This document shows positions 9,920 to 19,472 of a DNA stretch of 64,000 bases, one piece after another. Origin of the DNA: Longitalea arenae (GTDB lineage: Bacteria > Bacteroidota > Bacteroidia > Chitinophagales > Chitinophagaceae); the NCBI RefSeq assembly GCF_016924755.1, contig NZ_JAFFJX010000006.1, positions 1 through 64,000 of the forward strand, read 5' to 3'. Made by a program: the position numbers and the translations under genes. The notes under the pieces are model-generated. The model saw only the letters and a program-made list of their open reading frames with translations. It was not told the origin of the DNA and searched no databases. Positions within the stretch are counted from its first letter, which is position 1, and every line of letters begins with the position of its first letter.

Positions 9920-10264
9920 CTAATTGTTTTCTCCAGGTGTCAAAAGGGCCCTCACTTCTACACTGCCACCCATTTTAAGAATCGGGTTCCCCTTTGCAAG
10001 CTCAATGGCTTCATCAATAGTTGTCGTTTTTACAACAATATACCCCCTGATAAATTCCTTGATCTCCGTGAACGGCCCATCTGTAACAATATTGTCTGGC
10101 AACACCGTTTTGGCCTGTCCCATCGACAAGCGGTTCCCTTTGTCAACCAGCTTGTTTTGGGCTGCAATACCAGCCAGCCAGTTCATTCTTTCCTGCATCT
10201 GCTCTTGTGTGGGCGTGTCGGGAGCGGGATTACTGTTCCTGAAGATCAGCATAAACTCTTTCAT
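9920..10264 (-). CDS. YCII/DGPF-domain protein, partner of the ECF42 sigma factor
   Basis: The protein has 114 residues. The ATG at 10264 gives the family's usual opening MKEFMLIFRN; a longer frame to 10378 starts with a rare codon and adds non-family sequence. The motif DGPFTEIKEFIRGYIVV is the DGPF signature, followed by EAIELAKGNP and VEVRALL. DGPF proteins have a dimeric ferredoxin-like YCII fold. They almost always neighbour ECF41/ECF42 sigma genes and are probably their targets or co-regulators. It lies 5 bases upstream of the sigma gene, so the two form one transcript. Confidence 0.9.
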   Translation of the reverse strand: MKEFMLIFRNSNPAPDTPTQEQMQERMNWLAGIAAQNKLVDKGNRLSMGQAKTVLPDNIVTDGPFTEIKEFIRGYIVVKTTTIDEAIELAKGNPILKMGGSVEVRALLTPGENN

Positions 10265-10326
10265 GATCGTATAATTTGATGTTTCCAATATAACGATTGA
10301 AAGGCCAGCGTGGGGACAGAATAGCG

Positions 10327-10378
10327 GAAAAAAATAAAAATGCCCGGAACCGGTATCTATGCTACCAGTGCCGGGCAT
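10327..10378 (-). terminator. rho-independent terminator of the TlpA-like gene
   Basis: On the minus strand, ATGCCCGG/CCGGGCAT arms (10371-10378 and 10340-10347) with an inner GGTA/TACC pair form a long hairpin, followed by TTTTTATTTTTTT. It is placed 20 bases after the stop of the thioredoxin-like gene. Confidence 0.85.
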
Positions 10379-10397
10379 GCCTGTTTACTTATTAGTT

Positions 10398-11759
10398 CTA
10401 TTTATTGAGCGTGCTCAGTAATAGTTCCTTTAATTCGGGCATGGAAGGCCGCGGTGAATCAACCGTAACAATTTTCCCTTCTTGGTCGAAGACCAAGAAA
10501 CGCGGTATGCCGTGGATGTCGTAATACCTGGTAAACTCGCTCCAACCTTTGGCATATAACTGGATGCCTCCCAATTGTTCTTTCGCTACAAAATCTTTCC
10601 ATTTCTCCTTGTCCTTTTCTTCATCAACCGAAATAGATACAAAGGCGATATTCCTGTCCCGTAACTCTTGCTCCAGCTTTTTCAGATGCGGGATCTCCTT
10701 TTTACAGGGACCACACCAGGTAGCCCACACATCAACCAATACTACTTTGCCTTTCAAACTGGCCATACTCACCGGATTCCCATTCACATCGGGGTAAGAA
10801 AAATTAAATGCTTTATCACCTTTTTTATAGGTGCTCAGCTTTTTTAACGCCCGCGCATACCTTGCCTGCATGGTATCGGTTACCAGGTATTTTTTTACCG
10901 GGTCAATTTCCTCATTAAATTTCTCCAACGAGCGGTAAGCAGCCAGTTGATTTTCCACCATCACGCCCCTGATAGTATCATTGCCAAAATAACCCAGTAT
11001 CTCCTGCAGTGACATCCTCGTAGTTGCTCCGGGATCTTTTACCCTCGTATAAAGAAAGGTAGCATATAACCTGATGAGATCAACGCCATAACCGGAGTAC
11101 AATACGGCATTATTCGCATACTTATTGGGCTGGTAGATACCGGCATAATATGGTATGATATCCTTCTTATCGGGATGCACACTGTTCGGCGTATACAGAA
11201 ACTTCAATGCGGCATGTTCAATATCAATATCGATCGATCTTTTTAACAGCTCGTTGAAAGCCGGATTCGGTGTATTGATCTTTTTCTTGAATGCTTCCGC
11301 CTTGGGTAAGAAATCGTTCAGTGCAGGAAAAAAGCTGGCATAGGTAGCTGTATCTTTCCGGGGAAACACGCTCATGCGCGTAACCGGGTAAGAATAGCTG
11401 ATCCATTCTTTAAGTATTTTGTTCTCCGGTGTAGGCTGCGTCAACTCATAGCCATCTTCATTAATAATGATCTGAAATTTGTCGCCGGCTTTTAAATAGA
11501 ACCGGATAAAATTTCTTCTATGCTGGTCGCTGATGAAATAAAATCCGCTTTTAAGATCCGGTAAGGCAAAAGCGAATCGATGATCTTGTACCCGGCTGCT
11601 GGCCAGTTCCAGCTTTTCCCCTTGCTGTACATCAAACAGTACGATCGATTGAACCTGCTCTTTGTTGACGGCGCCCTGCACAATGGTCAATTTACCCTGT
11701 GCAGTGGCCACCACGGTGGCCAGGCAAAACAAAACGCTAAATAATACCCTGATTCTCAT
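10398..11759 (-). CDS. TlpA-like periplasmic thioredoxin-fold protein
   Basis: The protein has 453 residues. A signal peptide (LFSVLFCLATVVATAQG) precedes an N-terminal beta-rich domain of about 100 residues similar to the DUF4369-type module found in Bacteroidota TlpA proteins. A helical middle follows, and then a C-terminal thioredoxin fold. The redox motif WATWCGPCKK (C349, C352) and cis-Pro segment GIPRFLVF are intact. TlpA/ResA-like proteins reduce disulfides of envelope proteins. The gene is divergent (about 190 bases) from the FecI-like sigma gene of the neighbouring SusCD operon, so it may serve the same uptake system; that link is positional inference. Confidence 0.88.
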   Translation of the reverse strand: MRIRVLFSVLFCLATVVATAQGKLTIVQGAVNKEQVQSIVLFDVQQGEKLELASSRVQDHRFAFALPDLKSGFYFISDQHRRNFIRFYLKAGDKFQIIINEDGYELTQPTPENKILKEWISYSYPVTRMSVFPRKDTATYASFFPALNDFLPKAEAFKKKINTPNPAFNELLKRSIDIDIEHAALKFLYTPNSVHPDKKDIIPYYAGIYQPNKYANNAVLYSGYGVDLIRLYATFLYTRVKDPGATTRMSLQEILGYFGNDTIRGVMVENQLAAYRSLEKFNEEIDPVKKYLVTDTMQARYARALKKLSTYKKGDKAFNFSYPDVNGNPVSMASLKGKVVLVDVWATWCGPCKKEIPHLKKLEQELRDRNIAFVSISVDEEKDKEKWKDFVAKEQLGGIQLYAKGWSEFTRYYDIHGIPRFLVFDQEGKIVTVDSPRPSMPELKELLLSTLNK

Positions 11760-11951
11760 GTAATAGTTATTTTAAAAATGCCTGGTTGCATACAGATACT
11801 ATAATTTGCAGCCCCATAAGAATAAACGATGCAGTTATGATTTTTACCCCAGATCAACGCAGCAATTTTTACGTTGAGCAAAGGGTCCTGCTTAACAAAT
11901 AATTATGCAAACTGTATTTTTATTTTAATATTGGGCCAGTTTTACCGTTTC

Positions 11952-12587
11952 ATGCACAACAACCAAAACGAACATATAGAGGAACAAAAACTGTGGGATG
12001 CCTTTCGGAAAGGAGATGATAAAAGCCTGGAGATCATTTACCGGCACTATTTTGATGAGCTGTACAACTATGGAAATAAATGGCTTAATGACATTTCTTT
12101 AACGGAAGATTCGATCCAGGATCTTTTTATAAAACTGCTTCGCACCAGGCAAAACCTTTCCGCCACCACCTCGGTAAAATATTATCTGTTCAGAGCATTC
12201 AGATCAATTGTTTTGGATAAGCTTAAAAGCAAAAATAAAACCGGTTATATAGATGAAGCCGGTAAGACCTTATTTGTATTCGACCTGTCGCCGGAAAAAA
12301 ATATGATCCTGAAGGAAGAGGAGCGTTCCTTACAGCGACGCCTGACGATCGCCCTCGATGCGCTTACCCCGCGGCAGCGGGAAGCTATTTTTTTGCGATA
12401 TATAGAAGGCTTTTCCTATGACGAGGTAGCCGAAATGATGGACCTAACTACCAAAGGAACCTATAAGCTGATGGCCAGGGCCATAGACGCGCTCAAAGAG
12501 CAATTGAAGGGAACAGCATGGCATTTGCTCATGCCATCAGGCATTATAATACCGCTGATCAAATATTTTTCAAAGTTCATGGGGTAA
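11952..12587 (+). CDS. FecI-like ECF sigma factor
   Basis: The protein has 211 residues from the ATG at 11952; the frame extends upstream to a TTG at 11874 but that stretch is unlike sigma factors. Region 2 (LYNYGNKWLND, EDSIQDLFIKLLRTR, VKYYLFRAFRSIVLDKLK) and region 4 (LDALTPRQREAIFLRYIEGF, SYDEVAEMMDLT) are clear. It belongs to the large Bacteroidota ECF family that partners FecR-type anti-sigma factors. The FecR gene follows after 57 bases and a SusC with an STN domain follows that, which is the classical three-part cell-surface signalling set. It probably directs transcription of the SusCD operon. Confidence 0.92.
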   Translation: MHNNQNEHIEEQKLWDAFRKGDDKSLEIIYRHYFDELYNYGNKWLNDISLTEDSIQDLFIKLLRTRQNLSATTSVKYYLFRAFRSIVLDKLKSKNKTGYIDEAGKTLFVFDLSPEKNMILKEEERSLQRRLTIALDALTPRQREAIFLRYIEGFSYDEVAEMMDLTTKGTYKLMARAIDALKEQLKGTAWHLLMPSGIIIPLIKYFSKFMG

Positions 12588-12644
12588 AAGATCAGGCAGC
12601 ACCGTTTTATATTTAATAACCCTAAACCTGTATCCGGCTTTACT

Positions 12645-13667
12645 ATGGTCAATTTATACGCGAAATATTATCAGTACACGATCTCCGACTTCCTTTTGGA
12701 TGAGGATTTCCTGTTGTGGATCAGGCAACCAGATGAGGCCAGGGATAATTTCTGGCATACACTGGTGACCACGTATCCGCATCTGGCGGATAATATAGCC
12801 GGTGCCCGCAAACTGGCAGCGGCCCTGCAAGTGCAAAAGACGCAGGCGCCCAACGCTACAAAGCAAAGGATCTGGAACGCGGTCACCGCTTCTGTTGCTC
12901 CTTCCGCCAAACTGAGGCGAATGAAAAGGGCTGCCTGGTGGATGGCCGCGGCCGCAGTGCTGCTCATCGCTGGCGGATTGACCGTTTTTCAATTCCTGCG
13001 TTCAAATGAAGTCTTGATAAGAACGGCTTATGGAGAGAAACGAACCCTCACATTGCCTGATGGCAGCCAGGTTGTGTTGAATGCCAATTCTCAAATAAAA
13101 TACAAACCCAGGCCTAAAAAGAATGCGCCCAGGGAAGTATGGGTCACTGGTGAAGCCTGGTTCAACGTAGTGCACAAAAATAAAACCGGTACCCCGGTGG
13201 TTGCAGCCGATCGTTTTCTTGTGCATTTACAGAACATGCAGGTAGAAGTGCTTGGTACCACCTTTACGATCAATACCAGGCGTAACCAGGAACAGGTAGT
13301 ACTGCAAACCGGTAAAGTAAAAGTGCAGCTGAAAACAAGACCTGCCCCCATTTACCTGCTACCTGGCGATCTTATCCGTTTTAATAAAGACAGCCAAACA
13401 CTTTCAAAAGCTATAACCAACCCCGCCGACTGCTCCTTATGGAAAGAGAACCGCTTGAAATTTGACAACACACCATTGAGCGAGGTCATTAAATTAATAG
13501 AAGATAATTACGGTTATTCCGTACAGGTCACAGACAGCAGCTTATTGTCCCGCACCCTTGGTGGCACCCTTTCCTCAAATGATCAGCAAATCTTATTCAA
13601 AGCCCTGGAAAACATGTTGGATGTAAGAATCACGAAAACCGACCAAACTATAACTATCAGCAAGTAA
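12645..13667 (+). CDS. FecR-family anti-sigma factor
   Basis: The protein has 340 residues. The N-terminal ~90 residues form the cytoplasmic sigma-binding part; one membrane span (WWMAAAAVLLIAGGLTVF) lies near residues 93-112. The periplasmic FecR domain shows LPDGSQVVLNANSQIKY and REVWVTGEAWFNV, and the C-terminal domain (LSEVIKLIEDNYGYSV, LGGTLSSNDQ) is the DUF4974 module. FecR proteins hold their sigma factor until the TonB-linked receptor's STN domain signals substrate. It sits between the sigma gene and the SusC gene, 23 bases before the latter. Confidence 0.93.
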   Translation: MVNLYAKYYQYTISDFLLDEDFLLWIRQPDEARDNFWHTLVTTYPHLADNIAGARKLAAALQVQKTQAPNATKQRIWNAVTASVAPSAKLRRMKRAAWWMAAAAVLLIAGGLTVFQFLRSNEVLIRTAYGEKRTLTLPDGSQVVLNANSQIKYKPRPKKNAPREVWVTGEAWFNVVHKNKTGTPVVAADRFLVHLQNMQVEVLGTTFTINTRRNQEQVVLQTGKVKVQLKTRPAPIYLLPGDLIRFNKDSQTLSKAITNPADCSLWKENRLKFDNTPLSEVIKLIEDNYGYSVQVTDSSLLSRTLGGTLSSNDQQILFKALENMLDVRITKTDQTITISK

Positions 13668-13690
13668 TAACCAGACATTAAAAAGCTCGA

Positions 13691-16600
13691 ATGAAAAAAC
13701 TGCTTATCAGAAGCAAGGTAACTGCTATTGCCTTAACCGTAGCATTAGGCTTGTGTTGGGTTCATCCCGCCAAAAGCGCCGATGCAGGCCACTACTTCAA
13801 ATGGCAACGGGCTACCCCGGTAAGATCTGTACTGGATGCGATATCAGCTCACTACAAAATTAATCTTGCTTACGAAAACCGATTGGTCCAGGGCATTTAC
13901 ACATCGTATAAATTCGTTCCTGGGCGGCACACAGCAAAAAAAGTATTACACGATCTCCTGGAGCCGTTGGGACTGAAAGCCGCCCAACTCGATGAAAAGA
14001 ATTTTACCATCATCTCGGCCAAACGCAGCGCTTTGCAGTTACCGGCGCCACCAACAGAAAATATCACCACTTCGCCGGCCAGTATAAAACCGAATGATAT
14101 CCTGTATATCGATACGGGCATCAACCGGCTTGCTTTCCAGCAAAGAGCCGGCGACACCGCCGTACCCGATAAAATCATCAGGGGCCGCGTAATTTCTGTA
14201 AACGGCGAAAGCCCCGTGCCTGGCGCCACCATCCTGGTACGCAATATGAAAATTGGCACCACTACAGATGCGGAAGGTTATTTTAGCATCCGGATTCCGG
14301 GCAAAACCAACACCATCACCGTAGGACATATCAGCTTCTCACCCGTAAATATTACACCTACCGACAGAACCCTGATGACCATTCGGTTGACGCCCAGGAA
14401 AGAGCAGCTGGAACAGGTCATTGTAAGTACCGGGATGTATAAAAGGCCGAAGGAAAACTTTACCGGAGCCGCTACCACCATCTCCGGGGAAGACCTGCGC
14501 AGCGTGAACAATGTGAACGTGCTCGATGCATTGAAAGTGTTCGACCCCTCGGTTCGTATTCCCGACAATGTACAATTCGGCAGCGACCCTAACCGGCTTC
14601 CAACCATAACATTACGCGGCACCAATAATTTCCCCCAGCAAACAACCGGCAGCGCCACGCCATCTTCCGGGGCCGACTTCATGGCCAACTACACCAGCAA
14701 TCCCAACCAACCCTTATTTATTCTCGACGGATTTGAAGTGAGCCTGCAGAAAATATACGACCTCGATGTTAACCGGATCGCCAGTTTTACCATCTTGAAA
14801 GATGCCGCTGCCACCTCTATGTATGGGTCAAAAGCGGCAAACGGCGTTATTGTGATCGATACCCGCCAGCCCATGCCGGGTAAACTGCGCGTGAACTACA
14901 GCGGTATGATGCAGGTAACGGCGCCCGACCTCACGGTATATGATCTTACCAATGCCGCAGAAAAACTGGAAGTAGAACGGCTGGCAGGTGTATACAATGA
15001 GTTTGCCACCGGAATCCGCCCCGATGCCGACGCCGTTTTACGCGAACGCTACTCAAACCGCCTGGCCGCTGTACAACGCGGCGTAAATACATACTGGCTG
15101 CATAAGCCGGTCAGAACCGGTTTGGGAACCCGCCATTCCGTATTCCTCGAAGGCGGCGATGCGATTATCCGCTATGGAATTGATATGATGTACAACAGCA
15201 ACAGCGGGGTCATGAAAAACAGCAATCGTGATAACTACAGCGGCGGCATGAATTTCAGCTACCGGCACAAAGGTTTGCTTTTTAAGAATGTATTATCCGT
15301 CAACTACAATAAATCGCGCAATTCGAATTACGGCAGCTTCGCCGATTACACCAAACAAAACCAGTACTGGAATCCATACGATTCAAATGGAAACCTGGTA
15401 CGCGTGCTTGAGGTCGTTCGTAATCCCGTTTCGCCCACCCAAACCACACCCTATTTCAATCCACTATACAATGCATCCCTGAATACCATCGATAGAAGCC
15501 AGTATACAAATATCACCAACCAAACCAACCTCGAATGGTTGCTGGGCAAAGGTTTCCGCTTAACCGGCCGCCTGCAGATAACAAAACAAAACGAAGAATC
15601 CGACAATTTCGCGCCAGGGACCCATACAAAATTCGATACGGTAAGCAGCATCACCCGCAAAGGAACTTATACAAAAACAACTGCTAACTTCTTTTCATTC
15701 GATGGATCCCTGCAAATGGATTACACCAAAAGATTGGGCAAACACCTTATATTGAATTCAACGGGTACCAGCATAGCGCAAACCAAAAGCGATTACTATG
15801 CCGTAACCGCAACCGGTTTTCCGAATGAACGCCTCGATCAGATCAATTTCGGTAACAACTACAAGGAAAACAGCAAACCCACCTATACGAATAACACCTC
15901 CCGCCTGATCTCTGTGTATTCGAATTTCAACTATAGTTACGATAGCCGCTATGCCGCAGATATCAGCATTCGTACAGACGGCTCTTCGCAATTCGGTGCG
16001 AACAGGCGTTTTGGCGCTTTCTGGAGCGCCGGCATCAGCTGGAACCTGCATAAAGAAAAATTTCTCGCCGATAGATCATATATCAACATGTTGCGCATCC
16101 GCAGCAGTATTGGTGAAACGGGCGACAGCCGGTTCCAGTCATTCATGGGTATTACCACCTATCAGTACTATACCGATCAAAATTATCGCGGCCTCGTAGG
16201 CTCCATTCTAAAAGGTTATGGAAATGAAGACCTGCAATGGCAATCGACGCGCAAGACCAATGTCGGTTTGGACCTGGGCCTGTTCAATAACCGCTTAATG
16301 GTAAACTTCGACATCTACCGCGAACTTACCAGTCAGTTGATCCTCGATATCACTACGCCGCCCTCAGTAGGATTTAACAGCTACAAGGAAAATGCCGGCC
16401 TGCTGGAGAACAAAGGCTATGAATTTAAAATGAACCTTTTCCTCATTAAAAATGAGCGCAAACAGATCTACTGGAGTGTATTCGGCAATGGCGCCCATAA
16501 CCGCGATTACATTAAATCGATCTCCAACTCCCTGAAAAGATTGAATCAGCTGAACGACGGCAACAGTACATCGCCAACCAATGAAAACTATAACAAACAG

Positions 16601-17236
16601 GTAACGCCCCAATTTAAATTCCAGGAAGGTTTGAGTGTAAATACCATCTGGGCCGTTCCTTCATTAGGCATCGATCCCGCTACCGGCCGGGAAGTGTTCG
16701 TGAAAAGAGACGGATCATTAACCTATGTATGGGATCCGGCCGACAAAATGCCTGCCGGTTATACCGTGCCCGATCTCCGCGGCAGCTTCGGAACCAATTT
16801 TACCTGGAAAGGTTTTACCGTTGGTCTGTTCTTCTCCTATGAACTGGGCGGTAAGTTGTATAACCAAACCCTGGCCAACAGGGTAGAGGTAACCGATTTT
16901 ACCTATAATGTCGACCGGCGGGTATTATACGGCCGTTGGGCAAAACCGGGGGATGTAACCTTCTTTAAAGGCCTGGTGAATGATTATGGAAACCCGGTGA
17001 CCACGGCCACGCTGGCAACAGGCCGCTTTGTGCAAAAAAACAATTTTGTGAACGCGGAAAGTATTTCCCTTTCTTATCTGCTGCCCGGGAAAATGAGCCG
17101 GAAATTAAGCCTGAGCAATACCAAATTCACTTTTGTAGCTAATGATCTTAAACGCTGGTCGGCCATTCAGGTGGAAAGAGGACTCGATTATCCCTTTGCG
17201 CGGAACCTGACCTTCAATATCAGCACCTCGTTTTGA
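13691..17236 (+). CDS. SusC/RagA-family TonB-linked outer-membrane transporter with STN signalling domain
   Basis: The protein has 1181 residues. After a signal peptide (ALTVALGLCWVHPAKSADA) come an STN domain (about 37-105: SVLDAISAHYKINLAYENRL), a carboxypeptidase-regulatory-like domain (about 160-235: VPGATILVRNMKIGTTTDAEG), the plug (VLDALKVFDPSVRI, IASFTILKDAAATSMYGSKAANGVI) and a 22-strand barrel with the SusC-type ending (RNLTFNISTSF). The STN domain is the contact point for FecR, encoded just upstream, so this receptor likely both imports its substrate and induces its own operon. The imported substrate (glycan, peptide or other polymer) cannot be read from sequence. Confidence 0.95.
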   Translation: MKKLLIRSKVTAIALTVALGLCWVHPAKSADAGHYFKWQRATPVRSVLDAISAHYKINLAYENRLVQGIYTSYKFVPGRHTAKKVLHDLLEPLGLKAAQLDEKNFTIISAKRSALQLPAPPTENITTSPASIKPNDILYIDTGINRLAFQQRAGDTAVPDKIIRGRVISVNGESPVPGATILVRNMKIGTTTDAEGYFSIRIPGKTNTITVGHISFSPVNITPTDRTLMTIRLTPRKEQLEQVIVSTGMYKRPKENFTGAATTISGEDLRSVNNVNVLDALKVFDPSVRIPDNVQFGSDPNRLPTITLRGTNNFPQQTTGSATPSSGADFMANYTSNPNQPLFILDGFEVSLQKIYDLDVNRIASFTILKDAAATSMYGSKAANGVIVIDTRQPMPGKLRVNYSGMMQVTAPDLTVYDLTNAAEKLEVERLAGVYNEFATGIRPDADAVLRERYSNRLAAVQRGVNTYWLHKPVRTGLGTRHSVFLEGGDAIIRYGIDMMYNSNSGVMKNSNRDNYSGGMNFSYRHKGLLFKNVLSVNYNKSRNSNYGSFADYTKQNQYWNPYDSNGNLVRVLEVVRNPVSPTQTTPYFNPLYNASLNTIDRSQYTNITNQTNLEWLLGKGFRLTGRLQITKQNEESDNFAPGTHTKFDTVSSITRKGTYTKTTANFFSFDGSLQMDYTKRLGKHLILNSTGTSIAQTKSDYYAVTATGFPNERLDQINFGNNYKENSKPTYTNNTSRLISVYSNFNYSYDSRYAADISIRTDGSSQFGANRRFGAFWSAGISWNLHKEKFLADRSYINMLRIRSSIGETGDSRFQSFMGITTYQYYTDQNYRGLVGSILKGYGNEDLQWQSTRKTNVGLDLGLFNNRLMVNFDIYRELTSQLILDITTPPSVGFNSYKENAGLLENKGYEFKMNLFLIKNERKQIYWSVFGNGAHNRDYIKSISNSLKRLNQLNDGNSTSPTNENYNKQVTPQFKFQEGLSVNTIWAVPSLGIDPATGREVFVKRDGSLTYVWDPADKMPAGYTVPDLRGSFGTNFTWKGFTVGLFFSYELGGKLYNQTLANRVEVTDFTYNVDRRVLYGRWAKPGDVTFFKGLVNDYGNPVTTATLATGRFVQKNNFVNAESISLSYLLPGKMSRKLSLSNTKFTFVANDLKRWSAIQVERGLDYPFARNLTFNISTSF

Positions 17237-17257
17237 TCATCTTAAACTAAAGAATCA

Positions 17258-18676
17258 ATGAAACTAAAATATATCATTTATCTGCTGTTACCCGCCTGCT
17301 TTATGGGCACGGGTTGCAAAAAATGGTTGGATGTTCAGCCTAAATCCGATATCAGGGAGCAGGAACTGTTCAATTCCGAATCGGGTTTTAAAGATGCATT
17401 GATCGGCGCCTATCAGTTGCTGGCTACCAGGCCAGCCTATGGCCAAAACCTTAGCATGGGTTTCGTAGATGCCATGGGCCAGCGTTATGCCACCAGCTCT
17501 ACCAGCCACCCGTTCTACGCAACATCCAGGTACGACTATACGAATACGGGTGTAAAGAATTATATCAATACGATCTGGAGCACCCTGTATAAAGCCATCG
17601 CCAATGTAGACAATGTGCTCATGCAGATCGATGGCAAAAAACAGCTCTTCCTGAACAATAATTACAACCTGGTAAAAGGGGAGGCCCTGGCCCTGCGTGC
17701 TTTGCTGCATTTCGACCTGCTTCGTCTCTTTGGCGCAGCGCCTGTGGTCGACGGCAACCGCAAAGCGATTCCCTATGTCACCAGCTTTGGCATTGAATCC
17801 TATCCTTTATTACCGGTGAATGAAGTAATAGACAGTTGCCTGGCCGATCTGAACCTGGCAGCGGAACTGTTAAGTGTTGACAAGACCGTTCGCAATGCAT
17901 TCAACGAAGACCCATTTCTTTCTTATACCCGCAACCATATGAATTATTGGGCGGTGAAAGGATTGCAGGCAAGGATCCATTTGTACAAAGGTGATAAAAC
18001 AGCAGCCGCTGCTGCAGCCGGGGAAGTGATCAGCAGCGCCCCCGAATACTTTCCATTCGTCAGCAGCGCTGCCGCAGCCGCTACCAATAACCGCGACAGG
18101 CCCTATACCACGGAATTACTTTTTTCGCTCTATGCTTACAAGATCAATGAATATGTAGACGACTATTTCAAAACAACCGCGGCCAACGGTACACCGGTCT
18201 TGTATACCACCAACACTAACCTGAACAATGTATACGAAACAGCCAGTGGCGGCAGTTCCGATCTCCGGTATGTGAACCTCTTCACGTCTTATCCATCCGG
18301 GTTCTCTACTACCAAATACTGGCAGGATGCAATTACCAGTGAGCCTTTAAAAGGTCATATCCCTATGATCAGGCTTAGTGAAATGTATTATATAGCGGCG
18401 GAATGCGCTCCTACACCTGCTGAAGGAATGGCTTATATCAATACCGTTCGCAGTAACCGGGGACTGGCCCAGCGGCCTGTCAATGTGAGCGCCGCTACGC
18501 TGGAAGCAGAGATCCTGAAAGAATATAAAAAGGAAATGTATGCAGAAGGCCAGCTGTTCTTCTATTTTAAAAGGAAGAATACAGCCCGGGTAGATGGCAG
18601 TACCATTAACATGAGCGACGCTACCTGGATCTTACCACTGCCTGATGATGAAATGGAGTTTGCAATAAGACCTTAA
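17258..18676 (+). CDS. SusD/RagB-family surface lipoprotein
   Basis: The protein has 472 residues. The lipobox FMGTGC is followed by KKWLDVQPKSDI, a canonical SusD mature N-terminus. Internal signatures are ESGFKDALIGAYQLL, EALALRALLHFDLLRLFGAAP and, near the C-terminus, RLSEMYYIAAECAP and KKEMYAEGQLFFYFKRKN. SusD proteins form a lid over the SusC barrel and capture substrate. It lies 21 bases after SusC and 20 bases before the next gene, so the four genes are one operon. Confidence 0.95.
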   Translation: MKLKYIIYLLLPACFMGTGCKKWLDVQPKSDIREQELFNSESGFKDALIGAYQLLATRPAYGQNLSMGFVDAMGQRYATSSTSHPFYATSRYDYTNTGVKNYINTIWSTLYKAIANVDNVLMQIDGKKQLFLNNNYNLVKGEALALRALLHFDLLRLFGAAPVVDGNRKAIPYVTSFGIESYPLLPVNEVIDSCLADLNLAAELLSVDKTVRNAFNEDPFLSYTRNHMNYWAVKGLQARIHLYKGDKTAAAAAAGEVISSAPEYFPFVSSAAAAATNNRDRPYTTELLFSLYAYKINEYVDDYFKTTAANGTPVLYTTNTNLNNVYETASGGSSDLRYVNLFTSYPSGFSTTKYWQDAITSEPLKGHIPMIRLSEMYYIAAECAPTPAEGMAYINTVRSNRGLAQRPVNVSAATLEAEILKEYKKEMYAEGQLFFYFKRKNTARVDGSTINMSDATWILPLPDDEMEFAIRP

Positions 18677-18696
18677 TCAATCCAATTAAAACAATT

Positions 18697-19452
18697 ATGG
18701 TAAAACATCTCAAACATATATACCTGCCAGTCTTTCTTATCTTACTGGTCATCGCCTGCAAAAAGAGCGAGTTAACCAGCTATACGCAGCCCGACATGAT
18801 CTATTTTTACAAGGACCATTACCTTACCAACAAGGATAGCATCGTGTATTCATTTGCGGTTAAATCCAATAGCCTGCAGGCAGATACCATCAGGATCCCG
18901 ATGCGGATCATGGGCGTGGCCGCCGGTCACGACAGAAGCGTTCATATCCAGGCCGTGGCCGACAGCTCAACAGCAAGCCCGGAACATTATACAATCTTAC
19001 CAACCACTGTTAAAGCCGGGGAGTTTACCACCAACCTGTCTTTGCTGGTGCACAGAAAAGCCGATCTGAAAACGAATGAGCTCAGGCTCTTGCTGGAAAT
19101 AGCCGCATCGGAAGACTTCCTGCCGGGTGTTTATCATTCAGCCTCCAGTCCATCCATGGGCGGCGGTTCTGTACGCTTTCCGGTCCGCATCAACGACTAT
19201 TTAACCAAACCCCTGAACTGGGATACCTTCATGACCTTTTACTTTGGCAGCTATAGCCAGGTCAAATACAAACTGGTCATCGATGTTACGGGTCGCACAG
19301 AATTCCCCAACTCAGGAGATGACAGGCTTACCCCCTCGGAAATGACCTACTTCGGCAAAGCATGCGCCTATTACCTCGAGGAGTATAACAAAACAAACGG
19401 CACCAAACTCACCGATGAAACCGGACAGGAAATAACCTTCCCGCTACTCTAA
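18697..19452 (+). CDS. DUF4843-family lipoprotein
   Basis: The protein has 251 residues. Lipobox LVIAC gives a lipidated Cys21; the mature protein begins KKSELTSYTQPDMIYF, typical of DUF4843 proteins. These are encoded downstream of SusC/SusD genes in Bacteroidota and are thought to be accessory surface lipoproteins of the uptake complex. Fixed spacing of about 20 bases on both sides supports co-transcription. No catalytic motif is visible. Confidence 0.82.
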   Translation: MVKHLKHIYLPVFLILLVIACKKSELTSYTQPDMIYFYKDHYLTNKDSIVYSFAVKSNSLQADTIRIPMRIMGVAAGHDRSVHIQAVADSSTASPEHYTILPTTVKAGEFTTNLSLLVHRKADLKTNELRLLLEIAASEDFLPGVYHSASSPSMGGGSVRFPVRINDYLTKPLNWDTFMTFYFGSYSQVKYKLVIDVTGRTEFPNSGDDRLTPSEMTYFGKACAYYLEEYNKTNGTKLTDETGQEITFPLL

Positions 19453-19472
19453 TTAACTAAAGCGATTTGTAC

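Noticed and set aside
9920-10378. 152-residue form of the DGPF protein
   Set aside because: The additional 38 residues run into the terminator of the thioredoxin-like gene; the family start is ATG 10264.
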